From contig UQYH01000008.1 in assembly GCA_900545185.1 (NCBI GenBank), positions 1-37,331 of the forward strand: DNA of 37,331 nt. Reading direction: 5' to 3'. This document shows, piece by piece, positions 8,210-15,973 of the stretch. Positions within the stretch are counted from its first letter, which is position 1, and each line of letters starts with the position of its first letter. The notes beneath the pieces are model-generated. The model did not search any database, was not told where the DNA came from, and saw only the letters and a program-made list of their open reading frames with translations. A program made the translations under genes and the position numbers. The stretch comes from an uncultured Eubacteriales bacterium (GTDB taxonomy: Bacteria; Bacillota; Clostridia; UBA1381; UBA9506).

Positions 8210-8238
8210 TTGACGCACATAATTTAGAATGTTAAAAT
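8210..8238 (+). promoter_or_regulatory. SigA-type promoter for the second transcription unit
   Basis: TTGACG at 8210-8215, exactly 17 bp, then TAAAAT at 8233-8238. This is one mismatch per box from TTGACA and TATAAT with optimal spacing, inside an AT-rich stretch. Transcription would start near 8245 and give a leader of about 55 bases before the GH20 start at 8299. I see no equally good promoter in the later gaps up to 37133, so this may drive much of the downstream cluster. Confidence 0.7.
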
Positions 8239-8298
8239 TAAGTTGTAAGAGAGGAGAAGTCAGCGATTTTATGTGCTGGCGGACAGGAGGTTTTTTAT

Positions 8299-10194
8299 AT
8301 GGTTACATTGCATTTAATCGGAAAGACAGATGAGGTGGCACAAGGCCTTTGCGAGCTTGAAAATATATTGCAGTTCAGTTTGTCGGAGGAAGGAATATCG
8401 GTTTTGGTTGAAAAGGCGGACAATGGGCTTAGTGTGCATTGTGAGGTTGTTGACGGGCAACCCAAATATCATATTACATACAGCAGAATTCCTGAATTTT
8501 TTCGTGCGTTTTCAATTCTTATACATTCTGTCAAAAACAAGATAACAGATGTATGCGTGAGTGAAACGGCGGCCTTTGAGAACTGCGGCATATCCATTGA
8601 TTTGTCGAGAAATGCCGTTTTGAAGGTATCTACATTTAAAGATATTATAAGACGTATTGCTCTTATGGGGCTGACAAGTGTTATTCTGTACACCGAGGAT
8701 ATCTACCGCATGGCAAAATATCCTTATTTTGGCTATATGCGCGGCGCTTACAGCGAAGAAGAGCTTAGAGAAATTGTTGCGTATGCCGAAATATTCGGTA
8801 TTGAGGCAATCCCGAACATACAAACCCTGGGGCATCTTGAAACAACGCTCAGATGGGGCTATGCACGGGATATGCAGGATACCTGTAGTGTGCTGCTTAT
8901 TGATGAGCCTAAGACATATGAATTTATTGAAGAAATGTTTAAGGTTATCAGAAGATGCTATAAGACAGAAAAAATATTTATCGGTATGGACGAGGCACAT
9001 GGTGTCGGAACGGGAAATTTCTTGGCAATTAACGGATATGAGGACAGATTTACCATTCTTGAAAGGCATCTTACAAAGGTGATTGACATTGCCCAAAAGT
9101 ATGACTTTACCCCGGCCATGTTCAGCGATATGTTTTTTCGGCTTGGCTCTAAAAACGGTGGCTATTATGACCTTGAAGCAAAAATGCCTGAAAATATCGA
9201 GTCATATATTCCCCAAAATGTATCCATGATTTATTGGGACTATTACCATACAGACGAAGAGTTTTATGATGTCATGATTCAAAATCATAAAGCGTTGGGC
9301 AGAAATATTGTTTTTGAAGGCTGCGTGTGGACTTGCAATACATATGCCGTTAACTATGGCCAGACCTTTGTGACAACGAAAGCAGGGCTTGCATCATGCA
9401 GAAAGAATCATATTAAAGATGTATATGCAACGTTATGGGGCGACGACGGAACCGAAAGCAGCATATACACCGCTTTACTGGGTTTTCAGCTTTATGCCGA
9501 GTATAACTATTGCGACAATGTAACCGACGAGCATTTGCGGAATATGTTTACAATATGCACAGGCTGTGATATGGATGCATTTTTATTGCTTGATGTAGAT
9601 AATTTTGATGCGACCGAAACAAAGGGAATCCTTGCATTAACCGTTTCAAAGCAGCTTTTGCTTCAGGATATTTTATTGGGGCTTATGGATAAAAGCTTTG
9701 AAAATATGAATTTTAAAGAACATTTTAAAAAGGTTTACGAAAGGCTTTCCAATGTTCGTGAACAAGGGGAGCTTAATTATCTATTTGATTTTATGAGAAA
9801 ATATGTCAAGGCGGTTTATACAAAATCCGATATCGGAATCAGACTGACACGGGCATACAAAGAGAATAACCGTGAGGCTATGGCAGCTATTGCAGATGAG
9901 ATTACAGAAGCAATAGCGGCATTCGGAGAATTTACGGAGGCCTTGGCGGATATTTGGTATCAAAACAACAAGCCGTTCGGGTTTGAAAGACTGGATTTGC
10001 GCCTGGGCGGCGTTGCAGCCAGAATGGAAAGAGCCAGAGAAAGAGTTGTGCAGTATTTGAACGGAGATATACAGAGCATAGATGAGCTTGAAGAGGAAAG
10101 ACTGATTTATGACGGTGAAGAAAATCCTTACGCTTACAGAACCTTCTCCGAAAGATATATGTCGGTATCGCATCCGACAATGATCATTATATAA
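8299..10194 (+). CDS. cytoplasmic beta-N-acetylhexosaminidase, GH20 (GcnA-like)
   Basis: A 631-residue GH20 enzyme without a signal peptide, similar in length and layout to the streptococcal GcnA group (about 627 residues). GH20 enzymes remove terminal GlcNAc or GalNAc by substrate-assisted catalysis. The catalytic pair Asp231-Glu232 lies in FIGMDEAHGVGTG. The -1 subsite residues are also in place: IDLSRNAV with Arg104 (99-106), LYTEDIY (130-136), PYFGYMRGAY, and the WGDDGTES stretch later. The N-terminal 90 residues match the usual small alpha/beta domain before the barrel. RBS AGGAGG lies 8 bases before the ATG. NagA and NagB follow at once, so it probably cuts HexNAc off oligosaccharides brought in by the ABC transporter encoded downstream. 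A paralogue at 21335-23215 has lost several of these residues. Confidence 0.9.
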   Translation: MVTLHLIGKTDEVAQGLCELENILQFSLSEEGISVLVEKADNGLSVHCEVVDGQPKYHITYSRIPEFFRAFSILIHSVKNKITDVCVSETAAFENCGISIDLSRNAVLKVSTFKDIIRRIALMGLTSVILYTEDIYRMAKYPYFGYMRGAYSEEELREIVAYAEIFGIEAIPNIQTLGHLETTLRWGYARDMQDTCSVLLIDEPKTYEFIEEMFKVIRRCYKTEKIFIGMDEAHGVGTGNFLAINGYEDRFTILERHLTKVIDIAQKYDFTPAMFSDMFFRLGSKNGGYYDLEAKMPENIESYIPQNVSMIYWDYYHTDEEFYDVMIQNHKALGRNIVFEGCVWTCNTYAVNYGQTFVTTKAGLASCRKNHIKDVYATLWGDDGTESSIYTALLGFQLYAEYNYCDNVTDEHLRNMFTICTGCDMDAFLLLDVDNFDATETKGILALTVSKQLLLQDILLGLMDKSFENMNFKEHFKKVYERLSNVREQGELNYLFDFMRKYVKAVYTKSDIGIRLTRAYKENNREAMAAIADEITEAIAAFGEFTEALADIWYQNNKPFGFERLDLRLGGVAARMERARERVVQYLNGDIQSIDELEEERLIYDGEENPYAYRTFSERYMSVSHPTMIII

Positions 10195-10212
10195 CGTGTA
10201 AAGTGGATGATT

Positions 10213-11382
10213 ATGATGAATGGTTTTATTTTAAAACATGCCAACATCATTGGCGCAGACGGTATTGTTTATAATACGGATATAAAAATATGTGAGGGCA
10301 AAATTGCAGACATCGGCATCTTCGATGAGGAGGGGATTGACTGTACAAATCGGTATGTAAGCCCCGGCTTTGTCGATATTCATACTCACGGCGGTTATGG
10401 CTATGACTTTATGGATTGTACGCAGGAAGCATTTGACAACAGTTTACGCTTTCACCTGGATAACGGGACAACAACCGTTTTACCCACAAGTGTCACCGCG
10501 CCTGTAGCGGCCGTTCGAAGGTTTATCGAAACGGCGCGTACCTATATAAGGCACAAGCCGCCATATGCCAAAATATGCGGTGTACATCTTGAAGGGCCGT
10601 ATCTTTCTTTGAAAAACAAGGGCGCTCAAAAGGAAGAATATTTATTAAATCCCCAAAGAGATGATTACTCTTTTATACTTGACAATAAAGATATTGTACG
10701 CACCGTGACGATTGCGCCGGAGCTTGATACAGACGGCAGCATGACGGGGCGCTTGTCTGAAAACGGCATCGTGGTTTGCGGAGGACATGATAACGGAATA
10801 TATCCTGCATTTCTTCCTTCCGTTCAAAATGGGTTAAAGCATCTTACGCATATATTCTGTGCCATGTCAGAGCTTAGGTTTGAAGGAGGTGTCCGCAATG
10901 TGGGGCTTAGAGAATACGGCCTTTTGGATGATAACCTGACCGCAGAGATAATCGCGGATAACAAGCACATTCCGAGTGCGCTTGCCAAATTAATTTTAAA
11001 ATGCAAGGGAAGAGAAAAGGTAGCGGTGGTATCTGACGCGTTGAGGTGTGCAGGCATGCCTGCCGATGGCAAATTGTATCGTCTGGGCATGAATCAAGAC
11101 GAATCCGCGCAGCTGTTCAGGGTCGATGATGGCGTAGCCGTTTTGGCGGACGGGTCAAGGTTTGCCGGAAGCATCACACCGGTTCATCAAATGGTTAAAA
11201 ATCTTATAGAAGCCGGTGTTGCCGTTGCCGATGCATTTCGCTGTGCAACGATTAATCCGGCTCAAATCATCGGCGCAGAGCATATAGGTAAAATCGAAAA
11301 GGGATATTGTGCCGATCTTTTGGTTCTTAATGCAAAGTTTGATATAGAAAAAATATTTATTAACGGAAATATGTACAGATAG
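10213..11382 (+). CDS. nagA: N-acetylglucosamine-6-phosphate deacetylase
   Basis: An amidohydrolase of about 389 residues that deacetylates GlcNAc-6-phosphate to glucosamine-6-phosphate. Numbered from the upstream in-frame ATG at 10207, it shows GFVDIHTHGGYG with His59 and His61, the metal ligand Glu129 in GVHLEGPYLS, His194 in CGGHDN, His215 in LTHIFCAM, and catalytic Asp277 in VVSDALRCAG. The usual LTHLFNAM motif reads LTHIFCAM here. Three in-frame ATGs lie at 10207, 10213 and 10216; AAGTGG at 10201-10206 touches the first, so 10213 or 10216 is the better start. It follows the GH20 gene by 18 bp and is 12 bp from nagB, which makes a HexNAc catabolic module. No GlcNAc kinase is visible to supply the phosphorylated substrate. 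Confidence 0.92.
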   Translation: MMNGFILKHANIIGADGIVYNTDIKICEGKIADIGIFDEEGIDCTNRYVSPGFVDIHTHGGYGYDFMDCTQEAFDNSLRFHLDNGTTTVLPTSVTAPVAAVRRFIETARTYIRHKPPYAKICGVHLEGPYLSLKNKGAQKEEYLLNPQRDDYSFILDNKDIVRTVTIAPELDTDGSMTGRLSENGIVVCGGHDNGIYPAFLPSVQNGLKHLTHIFCAMSELRFEGGVRNVGLREYGLLDDNLTAEIIADNKHIPSALAKLILKCKGREKVAVVSDALRCAGMPADGKLYRLGMNQDESAQLFRVDDGVAVLADGSRFAGSITPVHQMVKNLIEAGVAVADAFRCATINPAQIIGAEHIGKIEKGYCADLLVLNAKFDIEKIFINGNMYR

Positions 11383-11394
11383 GGAGGAACAAAA

Positions 11395-12186
11395 GTGATT
11401 AAAACAATAGGTAATATCGAATTGAAAGTGGTCGAAAAGGAGTGGGACGTATATTTTGATATGGCTCTTGCCATGTTACGGGAAATTATGGAGAACAATG
11501 CAAAAGGCAAGCCTACGGTGATGATTGTTCCCGTCGGGCCGACGGAACAATATCCGATTCTTGCCCGATTGGTCAATCAGCTTAACGTTTCTCTTAAAAA
11601 TGTATGGTTTTTTAATATGGATGAATATATGGTAAGCCCCGAAGCTGAGCTAGACAGGGACAATCGCATGAGCTTCCATTACAGAATGAATACCGAGTTT
11701 TACTCCCGGGTTGATGCGCATTTGATTATGCCCGAAGGACAAAGGCTCTTTCCCGAACAGGGCAGGGAGAAAGAATATGATCAGATGCTTGCGGATTTGG
11801 GCGGCGCCGATATATGCTTCGGAGGGCTTGGCATAAACGGACATATTGCATTTAACGAGCCTCCCGAAGAATTTGTTTCCGTTGATGAATTTAAAGAATA
11901 CGGAACGAGGGTTTTACCGATATCAAGAGAAACAAAGACGATTAATGCCTATGGGTACCAGCGCGGAGATCTGAGAGGAATGCCCGAGTTTTGTATAACG
12001 ATAGGCATGAAGCAAATTCTCGCTTCAAGAAAGGTTTACATTGCGCTAAACCGCGAGTGGCAAAACGGAATTGCAAAGCACGTGCTTTATGATGAGCCGC
12101 AGGCAGCGATTCCCGCCTCCTTACTGCAGCTTTTGCAAAACGTCAGATTCTGCACCTGCAAAAGCATTGCGGCAGGATTATTTTAA
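11395..12186 (+). CDS. nagB: glucosamine-6-phosphate deaminase
   Basis: A 263-residue sugar isomerase-deaminase that turns glucosamine-6-phosphate into fructose-6-phosphate and ammonia. It has FFNMDEY with catalytic Asp76, CFGGLGINGHIAFNEPP (141-157) with His150, ITIGMKQIL and the closing segment AAIPASLLQLLQN. Asn149 stands where E. coli NagB has Asp141 of its Asp-His-Glu triad; Asn at this place is not rare in Gram-positive members as I recall. The start is GTG with GGGAGG 7 bases upstream. With NagA it returns HexNAc from the GH20 step to glycolysis. The order GH20-nagA-nagB-ABC transporter supports this. Confidence 0.9.
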   Translation: MIKTIGNIELKVVEKEWDVYFDMALAMLREIMENNAKGKPTVMIVPVGPTEQYPILARLVNQLNVSLKNVWFFNMDEYMVSPEAELDRDNRMSFHYRMNTEFYSRVDAHLIMPEGQRLFPEQGREKEYDQMLADLGGADICFGGLGINGHIAFNEPPEEFVSVDEFKEYGTRVLPISRETKTINAYGYQRGDLRGMPEFCITIGMKQILASRKVYIALNREWQNGIAKHVLYDEPQAAIPASLLQLLQNVRFCTCKSIAAGLF

Positions 12187-12235
12187 ATAAGCATTGGATG
12201 CTGTAAAAGCTTAGTGAGAAAGGAATGAGTCATCG

Positions 12236-13174
12236 GTGAGTCATCTGCGTCAAAATCAAGTCAACAAAAGCAGCAGAAAAAACATAAAAAGAGACGTTTA
12301 TATGTATTGTCTGCTGCTGCCTGCCATTATCTGCGTTATTATTTTCAGCTATATTCCGTTATCGGGTTTGCTGATAGCCTTTAAGGATTATAATGTTTTG
12401 GAGGGATTTGCCAAAAGCCCTTGGGTGGGGCTTAAGCATTTTCAGAACATTATTGCGCTTCCTGCCTTTGCCAAGGCGGTTAAGAACACGTTTATTTACA
12501 GCGGAATATGCCTTTTCGGGCAGTTTCCGTTTCCGATTATCTTAGCTATATGTATCAACGAGATAAAAAACAGCTTTACCAGAAGGACGGTACAAACCAT
12601 ATCATATCTTCCCTATTTCTTATCCTGGGTTTCTGTTGTGGGATTTGCGTATTCGCTTTTCTCGCTGACAGGTTCTTATAACGACCTGATGGTAAAAATA
12701 TTCGGGGAATCATATGAACGAACCAATATTTTGCTGGAAAGTAAGAATTTCGTCGGAGTTCTTTTCTTTTCGGGCTTGTGGAAGTCTACAGGATGGTCAT
12801 CGGTTTTATATCTTGCCGCTATCTGCGGCATCGACCAGTCGCTTTATGAAGCGGCAGAGATAGACGGCTGCGGCCGGCTGAAAAAGACTTGGTACATAAC
12901 TCTCCCGTGTATCAGTACAACGGCAGTAATCGTTCTTATTCTCGGAATCGGCAGTCTTGTCAATTCCAACTTTGAGCAGGTGTATGGTTTCCAGAACGTC
13001 TATATACAAAACGATACCGATGTTATTAATACCATCACATACAGAGAAGGTATTCAGAACGGAAATTATTCGGCGGCAACTGCACTCAGCGCTGCACAGG
13101 GTGTTGTTTCTATTATTCTTGTTTTGTGTACAAACGCTGTTTCGAAGAAAATAGCAAAAATCAGTATATGGTAG
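12236..13174 (+). CDS. sugar ABC transporter permease, LplB/YtcP-partner type
   Basis: A 312-residue membrane protein of the MalF-like, short LplB class of binding-protein-dependent permeases. A cytoplasmic basic N-terminus (1-20) is followed by a first membrane segment at about 23-47 and further segments near 87-107, 130-145, 172-195, 228-242 and 288-303. The EAA loop that contacts the ATPase is YEAAEIDGCGRLKKTWYITLP (204-224). The GTG start is chosen because AAAGGA lies 11 bases upstream. It forms a transporter with the next permease and the lipoprotein at 14108-15937. No ATPase gene is nearby; such transporters usually share one encoded elsewhere (MsmX/MsmK type). The likely cargo is an oligosaccharide with HexNAc and uronic acid, inferred from the enzymes around it. 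Confidence 0.93.
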   Translation: MSHLRQNQVNKSSRKNIKRDVYMYCLLLPAIICVIIFSYIPLSGLLIAFKDYNVLEGFAKSPWVGLKHFQNIIALPAFAKAVKNTFIYSGICLFGQFPFPIILAICINEIKNSFTRRTVQTISYLPYFLSWVSVVGFAYSLFSLTGSYNDLMVKIFGESYERTNILLESKNFVGVLFFSGLWKSTGWSSVLYLAAICGIDQSLYEAAEIDGCGRLKKTWYITLPCISTTAVIVLILGIGSLVNSNFEQVYGFQNVYIQNDTDVINTITYREGIQNGNYSAATALSAAQGVVSIILVLCTNAVSKKIAKISIW

Positions 13175-13182
13175 GTGCGAAG

Positions 13183-14073
13183 ATGATGAAAAAAATTAAA
13201 ATAGGGGATCTATGCTTGAATGCTTTTCTGTTTATTCTTTTATCTACATTCTGCATTGCATGCCTGTATCCCTTTATCAATCAGATTGCCATTTCCTTTA
13301 ATGAGGGAATGGACACGGCTCGCGGCGGAATTACACTGTTTCCGAGAAAGTTTACGCTGGAAAACTATTCATCGCTTTTTGCGGACAGCAGCTATTTAAC
13401 CGCCGGTATCATTACCGTTGCAAGAACAATTTTAACAACCTTGCTGCATGTTACCGTTGTTTTTGCTGCCGCATATGCACTGACCCGCAAAGGCCTGTTT
13501 GGAAAAAAGGTTATCACAACGGTTTTCGCGCTTACGATGTATTTGCAGGCAGGCCTGATTCCGGTTTATATATTATACAGGTATTTGGGCCTCATAAACA
13601 GCTTTTGGGTATATGTGCTGCCTTACGGATTTTCATTTTATAATACGATTATTGTAAGAAGCTTTATTCAGGAAATTCCCGATTCGCTTGAAGAATCGGC
13701 ATTAATCGACGGAGCCAACGAGATTGCAATTCTGTTTAAGGTTATCTTTCCGCTGTCGCTGCCCGTGCTTGCCACGGTTGCCTTATGGACGGTTGTTGCG
13801 CAGTGGAACGACTGGACGTCATCTTTGTATTATATAACGAACAAAGAGCTTTATACGCTGCAATACGTGCTGATGCGTATCATTAAGCAGGGCGAGCAGC
13901 TGAGAAAGGATGCTCACCTGCAAGGTCAGACGGTTGACACAGCCGTTAAGACAACATCAGAATCATTGAAGGCGGCCATGCTTGTTGCAACCAGCCTTCC
14001 TATCATTGCCGTTTATCCGTTCCTGCAAAAATATTTTGTTAAGGGCGTTACGCTCGGAGCGGTTAAGGGATAA
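13183..14073 (+). CDS. sugar ABC transporter permease, YtcP/LplC type
   Basis: A 296-residue MalG-like permease with six expected membrane segments, the first near 12-35. The EAA loop reads EESALIDGANEIAILFKVIF (170-189). An upstream in-frame ATG at 13126 lies inside the previous gene; I prefer ATG 13183 because GGTAGG at 13170-13175 gives it a ribosome binding site 7 bases away and the protein then begins MMKKIKIGD, the normal cytoplasmic start of this class. Nine bases separate it from the first permease. It ends with VTLGAVKG, a tail common in the family. Confidence 0.93.
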   Translation: MMKKIKIGDLCLNAFLFILLSTFCIACLYPFINQIAISFNEGMDTARGGITLFPRKFTLENYSSLFADSSYLTAGIITVARTILTTLLHVTVVFAAAYALTRKGLFGKKVITTVFALTMYLQAGLIPVYILYRYLGLINSFWVYVLPYGFSFYNTIIVRSFIQEIPDSLEESALIDGANEIAILFKVIFPLSLPVLATVALWTVVAQWNDWTSSLYYITNKELYTLQYVLMRIIKQGEQLRKDAHLQGQTVDTAVKTTSESLKAAMLVATSLPIIAVYPFLQKYFVKGVTLGAVKG

Positions 14074-14107
14074 AAAATAATATGGTGGAACATGGAGGAG
14101 AACGAAT

Positions 14108-15937
14108 ATGAAAAAAACATTAGTCATGCTTATCTCTGTTGTATTGGTTGTGGGTGTTGTGCTTAGCGGATGCGGTAAAAAAGAAAAATCCATCACGCTC
14201 GGTGACAATAACGAGTATCTTCCCACAGACGAATTATCTGTTGAGCTGTGGTACACGCAGGGAACAGATTATACCGCCGGAAACGGTATTCCGGATGATG
14301 TTGTGAAACAATGGGTTGAAGAACGCACCTTGGTGAAAATTGCAAACATATACGGTAACGACGGCGGTCAGTGGGATACCAAGCTGTCACGCCTGGTTGC
14401 GGGAGATAATCTGCCGCAAATGATTGTGTGCGATGCCGGCCAGGGGCCTTCTCACTTTGCAAAGCTGCAGCAAAATAACCTGATTTGGGAAATTACAGAT
14501 GAAATGCTTGAAAAATACGCGCCCAATTATTTAAAGCGTGTTGAAAAAGGCGCTCTGGAGGATTTCAAAATAGACGGCAAGCTTTACGGACTGCCGTTTA
14601 ACCAGAAAGCAACGAGTGTTTCGGTTCCCGGCATTGATGAGGAAACCCTTAAGAATATTTCGGAATACATTGACGGAATAACCTCCGATGACCAGATGTG
14701 CCTTTGGATCAGAGATGATATTTTAAAGATGATTTATCCCGAATGTAAGAGCTGGGATGAAATTGAAAAGGCTGCGGCAGAAGGTAAGCCGATTGCGGAT
14801 ATCTGCTTTGATATTCCTATTCATACAAAGGAAGAGCTTGTTGATTTCTTTTATAAAATTAAGGAGCTGAACCTTAAAACAGACAACAACAAGCCTGTGT
14901 ACGCCTACGGATATTCCGGAGGAGATAACTGGGAGGCACTGACATATCTGGGCGCATATATGGAAGGGTATGCACCGTATAACTATGCGGCCGCATGGAA
15001 TACCAAAAAGCAGGAAATGACGGTTCCGCTTGTCAGTGATATGTGTAAGGATGCGGCAGCGATTCAGAACAAGATGATTCGCGACAAGGTCATTGACCCC
15101 GAATCGCTGGTTCACACAATCGACCTTTATAAGGAAAAAGCCTTAAACGGTCAGTATGCAATATTTGCGCCCGGCTATGCGGGATATGCCGATAACATCA
15201 ATCCGATGCTTAAGGAAAACAATGCTTCTTACCGTATTCGTCCGTTTGTTGTCAATATCCCCAATAATGACGAATATCTTCCCACCAAACCGGTTGAAGC
15301 GGCAGGCGATTGGGAAACATCTGTCTGCTTTACAAAGAAAACCTCTGAGGCAGAGCTTATTCAGCTGCTGAACTATGTCAATGTTTGCAGCTCGGAGGAG
15401 TTTGACGAGGTGTATTGGTGGGGTCCGAAGGATGCGGGACTGTATAAGGAAGAAAACGGAAAGCGCACCTACGTTGACGAGGCCTTTAACGAACGTTTTA
15501 TAAAAGGGAATACAGGCGCATTGGATGAGAAGCAAACAAAGGGAATCGGTATGTCCACCAGCACAACCGGTATGTTCTATATGACCCCCGTCAGAACCAA
15601 GCAAAATGCATTTGCGCCGACAATTTATAACAAAACCTTTACGCTCCCCGTATATTCGGCTGTTATAAACTTTACGACAGATTCACCGCATGCAATCAAA
15701 CAGACCGGCCCGACAACCTCTGTATGGGCATCGCAGTATGTGGCAATTCCGGACTGTGTAACATATTGGGCCAGCCGCGAAAAATGGGAAAATGCCTTTA
15801 AGATGGTGTTTACCGCCGGATCGGATACAGAGTTTGAAACGAAGTGGGAGGATGCGGTGAAAACGCTTGAATCGGTTGTGGACGTAAAGAAAATGGAACA
15901 GGAAATGACGGCCGTTGCCAAGCAAGAACTGCAGTAA
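14108..15937 (+). CDS. ABC transporter solute-binding lipoprotein, LipO/YtcQ type
   Basis: A 609-residue extracellular sugar-binding lipoprotein. The signal peptide ends in the lipobox LSGC with the lipidated Cys at position 22. The mature part begins with a charged linker, then ELSVELWYTQGTDY, typical of the large family 1 binding proteins that serve LplB/YtcP permeases. Internal segments such as DGKLYGLPFNQ and the long C-terminal half fit that class. The start has GGAGGAGAA just upstream. It captures oligosaccharide at the membrane and passes it to the two permeases before it. These transporter sets are often controlled by a YesM/YesN two-component system; the only hint of one here is the broken response-regulator start at 37210. 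Confidence 0.92.
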   Translation: MKKTLVMLISVVLVVGVVLSGCGKKEKSITLGDNNEYLPTDELSVELWYTQGTDYTAGNGIPDDVVKQWVEERTLVKIANIYGNDGGQWDTKLSRLVAGDNLPQMIVCDAGQGPSHFAKLQQNNLIWEITDEMLEKYAPNYLKRVEKGALEDFKIDGKLYGLPFNQKATSVSVPGIDEETLKNISEYIDGITSDDQMCLWIRDDILKMIYPECKSWDEIEKAAAEGKPIADICFDIPIHTKEELVDFFYKIKELNLKTDNNKPVYAYGYSGGDNWEALTYLGAYMEGYAPYNYAAAWNTKKQEMTVPLVSDMCKDAAAIQNKMIRDKVIDPESLVHTIDLYKEKALNGQYAIFAPGYAGYADNINPMLKENNASYRIRPFVVNIPNNDEYLPTKPVEAAGDWETSVCFTKKTSEAELIQLLNYVNVCSSEEFDEVYWWGPKDAGLYKEENGKRTYVDEAFNERFIKGNTGALDEKQTKGIGMSTSTTGMFYMTPVRTKQNAFAPTIYNKTFTLPVYSAVINFTTDSPHAIKQTGPTTSVWASQYVAIPDCVTYWASREKWENAFKMVFTAGSDTEFETKWEDAVKTLESVVDVKKMEQEMTAVAKQELQ

Positions 15938-15973
15938 TTCGGCCATTTGTGAAAAGATGAGGTATAAAAACTT

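Larger units (their letters stand above)
7963..8298 (+). other. intergenic gap between the two transcription units
   Basis: 336 bp without a gene I trust. The first half is GC-richer with several short imperfect dyads. A perfect 6 bp hairpin with a GAAA loop lies at 8109-8124, followed 11 bases later by a run of seven T at 8136-8142; the distance is too long for a textbook terminator. The last 90 bp is AT-rich and holds the promoter at 8210-8238 and a leader for the GH20 gene. A small ORF at 7975-8130 was considered and not accepted. Confidence 0.7.

Noticed and set aside
8271..8333. Possible 20-codon leader peptide in the GH20 leader
   Set aside because: Its ribosome binding site is too far away, it overlaps the real GH20 start, and it has no run of regulatory codons.
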